Shown here: positions 43,080 to 53,804 of the stretch, piece after piece | Position numbering within the stretch: position 1 is the first letter of the stretch | How the letters are laid out: each line of letters opens with the position of its first letter | From: Pholiota molesta | Taxonomy: Eukaryota > Basidiomycota > Agaricomycetes > Agaricales > Strophariaceae | DNA length: 64,000 nucleotides | NCBI GenBank assembly: GCA_014925825.1 | Contig: JACGCK010000007.1 | Coordinates: 310,001-374,000, forward strand | Reading direction: 5' to 3' | Program-made: the position numbers and the translations under genes | Notes under the pieces: model-generated | Database searches by the model: none | Seen by the model: only the letters and a program-made list of their open reading frames with translations | What the model was told of the DNA's origin: nothing

Positions 43080-45400
43080 CACAGTGTGTCATAGACTCAA
43101 GTCTATTGTAGTCCCGCAAAGTAGACTTTTAATCCTACATAATCCGATGGATTTCCTTTGCCAGTGGATTTTGTTTGGATTATTATCCAAGTTGAATCTT
43201 GATAGACTATGTTATATGGTAGGATTAAGCATATAATATTATAAACAAGTCTATTGCAATCCAATGTAATCCTATCGTCGATTATTTAATCAGGTACACT
43301 CAAGGTACACTAGTAATCCTACATAATCCTACGAATATGAGATATAGCTATAGGATCAACATCGGTGACAAAGTAAGCCAAGCATAAGCCTATCCTACCG
43401 ATAATCCTATTCCATAATAGGGATAAGCCTGGGGTAGGCTTCGGATAGGCTTATAATCAAAGGATAGGCGTATGTGTAGGTTCTAGGCAACAAACACCTT
43501 TTATGCCTGCATTCCGGTCCCTTGTGAATGGTTGGTGACGAAACCACAATAAAACATACCAACTCCAACAATGCATCTTGAATGTTATATCTGTAACAGT
43601 CAAATTAGCTAGATGCATGCGGAGTTATGCCTCAGATGAACGCACTAAAAGAACGAAATTGATAAGGGGGCAATGAGTTGGATGGTGAAGGTCTGATGTG
43701 GGAGGCATGGTGGGAGGAAGGCATCAATGAATTGACAAGCTGGGTCTTATATAATTTTATTTCTGAGCCACAGCCGTGGCCCATAACAATTGTAGTACTA
43801 CGTCACAATAAGGCAGTAAATATATGGCCTTGATCCATTTCCTGACAATAGAATCGTCGGGTGGAGGGCCAGGGCCCAGCACGGTAGATCATGTGACAAC
43901 GGAATGCCTCTCAACTTGAACCTGAAGTTGAACTTCGCGTCGAACTCAACTTCGCGTCCATCTCCTACTACCAAGCGCATGAGAGTAGCCCCCGGCGAAA
44001 TTTTTACACTGTAAGTCTTATCTTCGGCGGATCGATCGAGCTCGCGCCCGGGCTCTCGATCTGCCTGATGCCACTTGGAAGACCGCTCACACACTCTTTA
44101 TTCACGTACGATCACCTTCCCACTCGAACGGCATGTGTGTTTTCCAACCACCTTGGCCACTTACTGTTCTTCGCAGGGACATCGCACCCGAGCCGCTCCC
44201 ACACCCCGCCGTTCTCCCTCCTCTCGACGACGACGATTCCGGGCGCTCGCGACGAAGCAAGTCCACCGAAGATCGGATGAATGGGCAACGCGAGACGCCA
44301 GCCCGCTCGAGCGTATATACGGTACGTCGGCGCTCATTGCAACGGCATGCCGCACGCGCTGATGACGTGTTTGAAGCGCCATGGTCAATGTCGACGTGTT
44401 TTGTTGAACACCAGGCCTATCGTTCCATGCCGCGGGATGCGTCGATGGCTACCAGGGGACATTAACGTGACTTTCCTTCCGTTGTCCTACATCCGTGCTT
44501 ACCTCGCCCCTGCCAGCGCCTCGCCATGCACCACCGTCAACCCCAACGTGTTTGCGCCCTCCAAATCCCTCCGCAAGGCCAAAGCAACCGACGACGACAT
44601 CAAGGACGCCGCCGCCAATGACTACGACAGAGCCCTGCCGTTGCGACACCCGTAGTGCGCCCTCGCCCTCGACCACGAGCCAATCAGCCATAGGTAGGAG
44701 GGCATGGACAACATGGGACATATGCGGGCTCCAAACGGCGTGAAGGCGCGTATACAGTATGTCCAAGCTCGTTGTAACGGCGTGCAGGCAAGCTAACGAA
44801 CGGCACGAACCCGCATGCCTACATCCTTCACCCATTCCCCTTCCCCTTGACGCCTGCCAACTCATTGGCCGCCGACACGCACCCGTCAGACGGCGCAGTG
44901 GGCGCCGCTACCCTTGTGCAGGACAATGGCGGTCTGGTGCGGAGGGGCTGCGCAGGCAATAAGAGAATCAGAGGGGAGGATGCGCGAGCATGCAGACGGC
45001 AGGGAGGATGCCGCGAGCCTCGCACTCACCGTCTACACGTACAATCAGCGCTGCATATGCAGCGCTCTGCGGCGTGGAGACGCGAAAGTGGAATATGATT
45101 ATTTGTAGACTAAGATTGTACGGTTACTCCTATTGCTAGGATTAATCCAAAGCAAATTGTAAGTGGAATATAATTAGATTTGTTTGTAGGCCCTTAGGAT
45201 TATTTGTAGACTTAAAGGGTATGGTCAAGCATACTGCAAATCGATTCAAAGTAGGCTAGAGTAGGATAGGTTTAGGATAGGATTAAATTTATTGGTAGCC
45301 TTAGACTTGTGTTGACTATAGTACAAAGGGTACACTTAATCCTACTGCCCTTGAGGAGACAAGCTAGGATTAAGAGAACGAGCTGATATCACTGGATGTC
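43080..45400. repeat. Repeat-rich AT/GC mosaic region with recurring TAATCCTA motifs
   Basis: Two AT-rich blocks (43080-43460 and 45090-45370) both contain many copies of (T)AATCCTA or its complement TAGGATTA, plus repeated AAGTCTATTG and TAGACTT words. A 12-base inverted repeat (ATAAGCCTATCC at 43384 against GGATAGGCTTAT at 43443) can form a hairpin. Between them lies a more GC-rich stretch with a weak internal duplication (about 44320-44350 and 44745-44800, CGTATA...GT..GCTC.TTG.AACGGC). It may be a decayed transposon or nested MITEs; no transposase and no clean terminal repeat pair were found. Confidence 0.4.
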
Positions 45401-45675
45401 CCGCAACGTATACCCAGAGATCTTGATACCAGTAATGCAGTCGCTGGTCCGTCCCGACTGCGATAGAACGATTTAGAGTGCTTGATATTTTATGTATATA
45501 ATTTGATTGGATAATTTGCATGTTTTCACCACCGAAACGATAGACTTCTTCACATTTTTTCATGTTCATTCTCGTTCATAGAAATACAAGAAGCGGAAGT
45601 GATAAAATATAAAAAGACTGTCTAGTTAATGGTAAGGTAGCGATTAGGCAGATTTATGTTGGAAACCTTCAGACA
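45401..45675. other. Spacer before His-rich gene
   Basis: AT-rich spacer between the repeat region and the stop of the minus-strand gene. Nothing seen in it. Confidence 0.4.
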
Positions 45676-47627
45676 TTAGTTCCTGCCAACAGGGGACGCT
45701 AGAGGGCGATTCATCTCCTCAGCCTCCAATTTCTGACCATGAGTATGCATGTCCTGAATACAGACCGTCGATGTCAGTTCAACAATACAACCAAAAAACT
45801 AAGCAAGTAAGTAAAGTAAACACGTACAGGCTTCAATTTCAAATCCTTCTCCAGCTTCTCCGCGACGCCGTCGACCATGCGCCCGCACAGCCCGGTCTGC
45901 AGGACCCTGCCGGCGATCTCGCCCTGGCTGACCGCGCCCTTCATCGCGCCGCCGCGCGAGAGGAAGTGCTCCATCGGCACGGGCGCGTGCGTCTGCGACT
46001 GGTGCACGATCGGCGCTTCCTGCGTGATCTCGTGAATCGGGACGGTCGTGTGGATGACTTTCCGCTCGATGGCTGAAAAGATAGGGAAATTTCAAGTCAA
46101 TGGTTTGACGACTGGGAGGAGATTGGGCGACGTACTTTCTTTCTCTATGACGGGCTGAATAACGTGGTGGACATGGTGATGGACGTGTTCCGTGATAGTG
46201 ACGCCCTTGTCGACGATCGTGCGCTCCTTGGGTGCATGCGTCTGTTAGAGAGCGCAAGTCAGCCGGCTGTAGCTGACGAGATGGAGAACAGAGATAACGC
46301 ACCAGCGTATCGCAGAACTGGCGCACTTGGCTTTCGAACAAGGAGGTGTCTTCAGGCTTGTTGGCGTGCGTTTCGTTGATAACTGTGACCGGAAGAACCT
46401 GATTTTTAGAGGTAGAGAATAAGCATCGAGGAACGGAAGATAGAACAAAACAGAAAAGCTATCAATCACTTTATCCTTATGCATTTCTGTGAGCTCGTCC
46501 GTCGCAATCACTGGTTGGGTGTGATGCTGGATGTGATGAACTAGCGGCTCCCAATCAGATATACCGCCATATCACCACAAGGAAGGCTGAAGCTCACTGT
46601 GTCGCTCGTGGTCTTTGACGCGCGTAACTTCTTCCCTTTCAAGATGGCGGATGCGCTCGTGCATGATGGCTGGTTGAGATTCATGATTAATTCCATGTCC
46701 AGTGAGGAGGAAGCGGACGTACGCTGAAGTTGCCTGGTATCCTCTTGCGCATCCGGCGTCGGCATAGAGTCCTTGTCGTTCTTGATGTGGCCTGCCTGGT
46801 GACCTTCAGGGAGAGCTATTAAAAAAGAATTAGGAAGATGAAGCTAAAACAAAGGCTAGGTACGAAAGAGCAAACTTTCGGTACGTTCAGTACCTTCGAC
46901 ATTTCCAGAAAGCACTCTAGGGCGGGTCTCAGTGGTTTCTTTCACGCTCTCCAGATTGGGCTGTTGGGGAGCGCTGGGCGGCATGTTGCCTTGACCCTCG
47001 CTAGATACGGACGGCCTATGCCCTTTCGTTCCTCCTCGATACAAAATAATCCAAATAAATAAGCTCCTCAATACAAAAAATCTCTACAGAAAACGCATAC
47101 CCGAAGATGGGAGTTTGCCCGGGTGCGACGCAGACAGGGAGCCCCCCGCAGCGGCCGCGGCGTCCGTGCCGTAGCCCTCGATGCTCTCCGCACGCTGGGT
47201 GCGCTGCATGTCGTGCTCCATCGCCACCTGCGAGGTGCGCTTGCCGGTCTTCGCGTCGATCTGGTCGCGCCCCGAAGGGAGCTCTGCGCGGCGGGTCTCG
47301 CTGGGCGCGGGGTCGACGCGGGTGCCCCCCGCGCCTTCGGGCTTGCCCGAGGTGCCGGGGCCCGTGCCCGGGGGGAGGCGGGTTTTGGGGCTGGTGTCGC
47401 GGGCGTGGCTGGGCTCGTTGGTGGATTCTGCGCCCTGTTCGGCTTCGGGATCGTTGCTGAGCATGTGTTTCATGGTCGTTCCGATACCTGGAATGTGGAA
47501 TGATGAGTACACAACAAAAACACACGTTATTGAATGTGGACTCGCCCATCTTTTCTGTGTGCGCGCTGGCTAGCACTTCGAAATTCGAATGGTTGAAAGC
47601 AAGTTTGGAGGATGCGATGTCTTTCAA
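45676..47627 (-). CDS. His-rich fungal protein ('allergen'-annotated family)
   Basis: A conserved fungal family often labelled 'allergen' with no proven biochemical role. The large exon (about 47097-47490) reads TTMKHMLSNDPEAEQGAEST and carries a low-complexity Pro/Gly/Thr linker. Later exons encode ERIRHLEREEVTRVKDHE and HHIQHHTQPVIATDELTEMH. These are followed by LPVTVINETHANKPEDTSLF, ERTIVDKGVTITEHVHHHVH then VIQPVIEKE, and VIHTTVPIHEITQEAPIVHQ. The core is APVPMEHFLSRGGAMKGAVS, then CGRMVDGVAEKLEKDLKL, and a last exon DMHTHGQKLEAEEMNRP ending at 45676. The His-rich HHxxHH strings and GG-containing core are the family marks. The first exon is uncertain: ATGs at 47627 (MKDIASS) or 47547 (MGEST) are both possible, and the joining intron would be under 40 nt. 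Cytosolic or nuclear; no signal peptide. Confidence 0.7.
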
Positions 47628-48741
47628 GTCAAAAGATAGCTCTAGGCCCCTGGGAGGAGCAGGCGAAACATATGTTTTTATAGCAAGGTCTGAAGCGGTG
47701 CGTCATTTTGGTGTTTCTGAGAACCTGTGTTCAGTGTTGCGGGTCTATGACACGATCAGTACCCAGCTTTGTGCACACCCGATAGAGAGGTTTGACCCAA
47801 GGAATCGTGATATGTAAATGGCAAGTTTTGAGCTCTGGAGGTCTGTGAACAAGATTTATCAAATTTCCCCCAATGCGAGTAGACTGACGCGATTGCATGT
47901 CAAGGAGAAGATTCCAACCATAGAGGCGGTGTTCTCCAAGTTTTGGAGTCCTTCGGATGCGAGGCCTTAGGGAGGAACCCGGTGTCTTACAGTTGGAGCG
48001 CCGAGGAGAGGTTTGTGACAAGTTCAGTTGCGACGACGGTTCTTTGCCGACGGGGCCGGCCCGGTACAAGCGCCGGCTTCCGAATCCAGCCATTTAAGCG
48101 CTCAAGTCAATGTCACACGTCAACGGCACGTTCGACTTGGAAAAAACTTGGAAGTTCTTCAGTCGACAACTCCTGCTCACGAATCCAGCGTTCGCTCAGG
48201 ACCCCTGAATATACTGATAAATGTATGATTCGAAATGGCCATATTCTGAAAGTTTTTATCTAAACGACTTTTGGGCATTTTGGAGTTTTTATCCAAAAAA
48301 TTTCCCAAGCATTCTGCTCAAAATGTGTGCTTTTTTAATCCAAACAGCCCTGTGCCATCTGGTTCATTAAATTTTATCAAAAGATCGCCTCACGTATCTA
48401 TCAGTATAATCCGGGGTCCTGTTCGCTCGGCACACAATGACACATGTACTTGGAAAGCCCGCGAGCGACGGGAACATGATGTTGAACATGATTAAATAAT
48501 ACGTATTTTACAAAAACCAAAACCAAACATTCGTCAAAAGATCCCCAAGAATCCAGAGCAACTATCTAATAGGCGGTGTCGAATATCCGAACGGAGACTC
48601 CATAACATCGCGCGTCGTCCCAGGGATACGGCCCCGGACCACGACGCAGCCCGCAAGTGCGCACTATTCGGACTCGACGACGTGGGAGATCGCGCTCGCT
48701 GCGCGCGTCCAGGCGTGCCAAAGGCGTGCCTCCAAATCCCA
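47628..48741. other. Intergenic, no gene seen
   Basis: About 1.1 kb between two minus-strand genes, holding the promoter of the His-rich gene and the 3' flank of the next. Frames here lack features. Confidence 0.4.
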
Positions 48742-49612
48742 TCAATTCAGAGAGTGCGCACCCTTCGATCCGGATCGTACATCTAAGTCTGATGGATGGT
48801 TATCCATGCCAGCACGGGCGCTGTCCCCGGGCGCCTGTCTGAGCTCGGTGCCGATGTACCCCGGCCAGAACGCCTCGAGCCACTGGTCCATGCTCTCGGT
48901 GCTGCTCGTGTCGGGGTCGAACGGGGGCAGCCCAGACGGGTTGGGGTTGCAGGTGACGCCCCAGACGCTGTTGTTGACTCGGAGGATGTTGTGGGAGAGA
49001 GGTTTGGGGGCCAAGCTGAAGGCGCTGGGTTTGGTGTTGGACGGAGGGGTGCGGGTGGTTGGGCGTCGGACTGCTGGGATGTGCAGGGGCATGGCGTTCA
49101 AGTCCGTTGAGAATGTTACGGTGGCGGGTGTAGTGGTATTTTCGCAGTGGGACCGTTTGGCAGGACGTCTACTTGCTGGAATATCAAGAGGCATTGCGTT
49201 CAAGTCCTCTGAAAACGCTGCGGCAGCGATTGTAGTGGTATTTTCGCAGGGGGACCGTTTGATGGTATTGGATGGGGTGATGCGGATGGCTGGACGTCTA
49301 GTTGCTGGAATTTGAAGGGGCATTGCGTTCAAGTCCGCTGAAAACGCTACGGCGGCGATTGGAGTGGCATTTTCGCGAGGGTGCCGTTTGGTGGGATGTG
49401 TGGAGAGAAGATCACTGGGGGAGCTGTCGTCACACTGCTGGCATTTGAGTTTAGCCATCGGCCTCATGTCTGGAAACAAGAAGTTTGTCAATGAAAATCC
49501 TTACAGAAAAAGGTGTGCGGGCGCAAAATTTACGTGATTTTCCTTGGGCAACAAGGTGCATCCGAGTAAAGGAGGTCTGGCAGACTGGGCGTTTGCGCTG
49601 GCTTCTGGCCAT
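48742..49612 (-). CDS. Small C2H2-like protein with three tandem repeats
   Basis: Exon 1 starts at ATG 49612 in a good context (accATGG): MARSQRKRPVCQTSFTRMHL, with an RxFxR-like zinc-finger look. A 66-base intron (gtaaat...ttccag) joins in phase to HMRPMAKLKCQQCDDSSPSD then LLSTHPTKRH. This gives Cys-x2-Cys-x11-His-x4-His, one residue off the classic C2H2 spacing. Next come three imperfect repeats of about 40-46 residues, each with (C)ENTTT or equivalent, then F(S)xDLNAMPLxIPAxRRP. The tail includes SMDQWLEAFWPGYIGTEL. About 265 residues; possible DNA-binding regulator, unproven. A TATA box lies about 105 bases upstream. Confidence 0.6.
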
Positions 49613-49716
49613 GGTGGGTATATTTTGTATGGTTCTTGAGCGAAATGCGAGTATGAAGTCGTGTGTAGAGAGAGAAAGATCTCAAGCACGAAATATACAC
49701 GACTCATTTGACAGCC

Positions 49717-49723
49717 TTTTATA
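49717..49723 (-). promoter_or_regulatory. TATA box of the C2H2-like gene
   Basis: GTATAAAAGG on the minus strand, about 105 bases before the ATG at 49612. It supports that start and exon 1. Confidence 0.5.
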
Positions 49724-50239
49724 CCGCATGTTTGAGAAATGGCCCTGTCAATGATGTCAGCGACAGCCGTCCTATGCGGGGCGGTATGGACGGTGTAAGG
49801 CGATGCCAGGGCCTGCCTCACTTTCATTAACCCGAGGACCTCGTATGCTACGGCGCCGGAACGGTAGGTAATTGATGCTTGCCCGTCGCTACTTGATCGG
49901 TCCTGCGAATGCTCTCTTCCGAGGTGGTATTTATGGGATACATAGCACTTGCCATCTAAGAGCGGTCGGACGTATCGTAAGGATCTGCAGGAACTGCGCG
50001 GTCATGGCGGTCATTATCATAACTCGTTGCCAGGATGTTACGGACGCGCGCCGCCCAAGTAAATTAGCGCCTGGCTCACCGGAGTCCACCTAGGTCGGAT
50101 CACGGCGGCCCGGGATCTTTTATTTGGTGGTGTTAGATATTCACGTCGACGCCAAGCACAGCCACAGGGCGACGCGTCTCCTGGCGCCTCTGAACTTGCT
50201 CTTAACCTCATCTCCTCATCTCTGCCATATCATACTCTA
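49724..50239. promoter_or_regulatory. Shared upstream region of C2H2-like and rpn9 genes
   Basis: Divergent starts flank this interval. No coding signal; no recognised proteasome-type promoter element was identified. Confidence 0.35.
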
Positions 50240-51623
50240 ATGGCGCTGCAAACACCTCCGAAACTTGTTCTGGACCAGTTTATTGCCACGGCACTCTCAG
50301 CGACGCCGCCTGAGCTGCACCCCTTCTTCGAGTCGTTCAGGACGCTATACACACGCAAGTGCGTCATTTCATCCGATGTGTTTGGTGTACAATTAATCTG
50401 TGGATGGACAGGCTATGGCATCAGCTAACACAGAAGTTGTTTCAATTTTTTGATCACCCGGCTGCGGCGCCGTACCGGGTGGATGTCTTTGAGCGCTTCG
50501 TGCGCGATTTTGAGAGCAAGCTGAACCAGCTGCGATTAGCCGAACTTGGCGTGAAGGTTGCCAAAGATATTGATAGTATGTGCAACCTTTGATCACTCCT
50601 GCAGGCCATCTGAATTTTCGGATGAAATAATGACGGCCTCCAGAAGTGTTTTTGTCGATAATCTGCTCACTCGCCTACTTTGAATATTCTAGATCCACAA
50701 GTGCATCTCAACTTCCTGAAATCACTCCTCTCCCGGATAGACACCGAGGCAGCTCCCGAGGCCCACGTTCTTCTCCTTGCTTCCATCGCCCACGCCGAGC
50801 TGCTATATGGCGACCTCGAAGGCACCAAGTCGGACATGGACGCCGCGTGGAAGATCCTCGACACCCTAGAGAATGTGGAGACCACGGTGAACGCCGCGTA
50901 CTACAGCGTCGCGGCGGACTATTACAAGGCCAAGGCCGAGTATGCGCCGTACTACCGCAATTCGCTGCTCTACCTCGCGTGCGTGGATGTGGAGAAGGAT
51001 ATGTCTGCGGAGGAACGGCTGGCGCGTGCGCATGATCTCGGTATCTCTGCATTCCTCGGGGATACCATCTACAACTTTGGTGAACTCGTATGTTGCATCC
51101 CTTACAATATTAATTGTATTTCTGATGATATTTTGCATAGCTCATGCATCCCATCCTGGATTCGCTGAACGGGACCAACCACGAATGGCTCAAAAAACTG
51201 CTCTTCACCTTCAACGAAGGCAACATCGGCAAGTTCGAAGCGCTCGCGCCCCTCTTCCCGCGCGAGCCGATCCTGCAGTCGAACTACGCCTTCCTGCGGC
51301 AGAAGATCTGCCTCATGGCGCTCATCGAGGCCGTGTCCAAGCGCAGCGCGAACAACCGCACGCTCGCGTTCAAGACGATCGCGGAGGAGACGCACCTGCC
51401 CGTGAACGAGGTCGAGCACCTCGTGATGAAGGCGCTCAGCCTGAACCTCATCAAGGGCTCGCTCGACCAGGTCGACGAGAAGGCGCTGATCACGTGGGTG
51501 CAGCCGCGCGTGCTGTCGCGGGAGCAGATCGGGTCGCTTGCGAAGCGCCTGGAGGAGTGGGTGGATAAGCTGAGCAAGGTCGAGGAGAGGATAGCGCCGG
51601 AGGTGCTCGTGCAAGGTGCTTGA
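50240..51623 (+). CDS. rpn9: 26S proteasome lid subunit Rpn9 (PSMD13)
   Basis: Non-ATPase subunit of the 19S regulatory particle lid, needed for stable lid assembly with Rpn5/6/8/10/11/12. ATG at 50240: MALQTPPKLVLDQFIATALS. Exon 2 (from about 50413) reads LWHQLTQKLFQFFDHP, followed by DVFERFVRDFESKLNQLRLA. Exon 3 gives VHLNFLKSLLSRIDTE and VLLLASIAHAELLYGDLEGT, then YYKAKAEYAPYYRNSLLYLA; exon 4 gives LMHPILDSLNGTNHEWLKKL then FTFNEGNIGKFE. The PCI domain follows: LRQKICLMALIEAVSKRSAN, LAFKTIAEETHLPVNEVEHL, VMKALSLNLIKGSLDQVDEK, then VQPRVLSREQI. About 385 residues, the family length, four exons, intact. Confidence 0.93.
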
Positions 51624-51878
51624 GCCGTTGTTTGCTTTTTACTTTTTTTTGTACTATGGAAAATAAACTGTATGTTTTGAAGATAGACTTAACGTCTAAG
51701 ATGGCAGCGTTATGATGGAAACCGCTCTTCTCATCGGGAACAACGCAGAATTTGCTGGTGCAATAACTAACGTCGGATAAAGCTCTAGGGTAAGTCACGG
51801 TCACGTGTAATTTAGCTGTTCGTGCCATGGAACATCTTGAAGAACGCCAACAAAGACCATTGCGAGTGCCGCAAGTTG
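51624..51878. other. Very short spacer between rpn9 and truncated kinase
   Basis: About 250 bases with AT-rich rpn9 3' flank (aataaact at 51661). An in-frame extension of the kinase reading (ending VPWNILKNANKDHCECRKL) begins in this gap without an ATG. Confidence 0.5.
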
Positions 51879-53235
51879 ATGATTCCAGATCGTGACGATC
51901 CCAGAGATGAGAAGCCCTTCTTGATCTCATACCCTCCACGATATGAATCTCGTTCTCCCCTTTTTCGAGCTACTCGCGCCGTGGTGGCTTTCGACTTGAC
52001 CACGCATAAAATGGACTTCCTCGAGGGCTATTGGAGGGCCGACGTCGAGGGCATGCAGACTAAGGAGATGGTTGGGAATATTGCCCTGTCTGGGATGGAC
52101 AACGGTACGAGGAACCACGAAACTCTCATGCAGTTGTCGGCGTCCGAGTCATGGGCTGTTCCAATGAATGGGATAATTAGTAGGTGCCACTACCGAATGA
52201 CGCTGAAGCCTGTCGGCCAGAGTCTAACGGGATTCGAGTCCTCGCACGAATTTATCAGCGCCATCGCTGATGCTATGGAGGGTACGAATTTTCATTACAC
52301 ACAGATAGTATTCTGAATGTCTTGCAACAGCCCACGATAACGCCTACTTCGATGCCCAGATTCTTCATCATGACATCAGTGTCGGCAATATTCTCTTCAC
52401 GGATAATAAGCAGGGCGTGCTGATTGACTGGGATCTGTGTGCCAATTCGAGCTCAGATGGTGTGCTCGCTCGACGGCCGTCTCGAATGGTAAGCGGGAGT
52501 TTCTCTGGTACTTTGCTATGTGATTTCTTACGCGGTGCATAGGGAACATGGCAATTCATGTCTGCGGCATTGCTCAAGCGTCCCGACAGGTCCCACCAAC
52601 TCGAAGATGACCGCGAATCAGCTTTCTTTGTTTTGCTTTGGATCGCCTTGCGATACACGGAGAGCAAAACCCATCATCCGGATAAGAGAAATGCCGATCG
52701 CACATTTTCACCTTCAGATGATCCACCCTACAACAATGTGGTTCGCCTAATGCACGCATACAACGAGGCTGAGGTCGACGGACGTGGCATTGTCAGAGGA
52801 GGCCTCTACAAGGGGCTTTGGTTCGTATGCAATGATCTATGTGGGCTAAGGTTCAGCGGCCGCCCCGCGCTAGGCGCGCTGGTGAGAGAACTCCGAGACG
52901 AGTGCCTGGCAGTGCGCTACGAATGTCCACCTACACCGGAAGACTACGAGAGTTTCAAATCGCTGGAGGCCGAGTTTGCAGAGCATCCCAACCTCGCATG
53001 TTTAGATGTTTTCAGGAACGCTCTCACTAATTCCAAGGCATACAGGTATCCGCTCCGCCTGGCCCGACTCACAGCGCGGGGTTCGGTCGTCGACACCATC
53101 CGGAAACATCTGGCCGCCGCAGACTGGCCACGCGATAACGCGACACCGCAGCAGGTCGTCCCTGGAGCGGAAACTGGTCCCAGGCGCAAAATAAAATGGT
53201 ACCAGGCACCAGAGGAGAGGGCTGCGCGGAGATAG
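51879..53235 (+). CDS. Fungal-type protein kinase (FunK1), 5'-truncated
   Basis: FunK1 family kinase-like protein, expanded in agaricomycetes. The readable part begins in the frame VPWNILKNANKDHCECRKLM near 51822 without an ATG; the first in-frame ATG is at 51879 (MIPDRDDPRDEKPFL). YPPRYESRSPLFRATRAVVA follows, then FDLTTHKMDFLEG. The catalytic loop is HHDISVGNIL (about 52366-52395) and DFG-equivalent DWD (about 52426). A G(T)WQFMS block follows, then SFxVLLW-like segments. Only the C-lobe and the usual C-terminal extension are present, about 400 residues; typical members carry a long N-terminal half. Rpn9 ends about 250 bases upstream on the same strand, leaving no room for it. The catalytic residues are kept, but it is probably a non-functional fragment unless a shorter form is expressed. 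Confidence 0.7.
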
Positions 53236-53304
53236 ACATCGTCAGCGGATCATGTCTAGTTTGCGGCTACTTTGACCAGAGGATTTGTATCTTTACATCT
53301 GCTT

Positions 53305-53605
53305 TCATCTTTTTTGTTGATACCCCAGTAATCTTGATACCTCGTTTGTGCCTTTCTCCAATAGCTGCTTCACAAACCCCTCGTGTCCGTCAGCTGGTGC
53401 CACCTGGAGTGTATCTGCCTCCCTGCGCAAATATGCACATCCGTGTCGTTCGCCAGTAGCAGCTTCACAATCCCCTCGTGTCCGTCAGCTGACGCTGCCT
53501 GGAGTGCAGTGTCGTAGCAGCCGCCCTGTATATTCACAATTCCGCCCTTCTCTAGTAGCAGTAGCAGCTTTACAATCTCCCTGTATCCTCTACAGCATGT
53601 ATAGC
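53305..53605 (-). pseudogene. Ankyrin-repeat relic (NACHT/STAND-type debris)
   Basis: The minus strand reads GYREIVKLLLLLEKGG, then ALQAASADGHEGIVKLLLAN, and after a frame change TLQVAPADGHEGFVKQLLEK. These are ankyrin repeats of the GHEGIVKLLLENGADV type typical of fungal NACHT-ankyrin proteins. No start or upstream domain is present; the frameshift is near 53415-53440. This is a fragment about 90 codons long. Confidence 0.65.
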
Positions 53606-53804
53606 ACTGTGATTCTAAATTGAAACGCTACGCAAACGCTACTGGATCTTGATACTTTGAATTGGGGCCCTTCGATGCACAAGTGGTAATACAATTCTAG
53701 AGGAGAATAACTAACAATACAATATGCAGTGTTACATGTACAAAATACAGATATTATGTCGTGTGGGGCAATAAGTAAATACTAGACCGAGAAACAGAAG
53801 CAAT

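Noticed and set aside
47731..48093. 120-codon minus-strand frame
   Set aside because: No family features; lies in a gene-free spacer.
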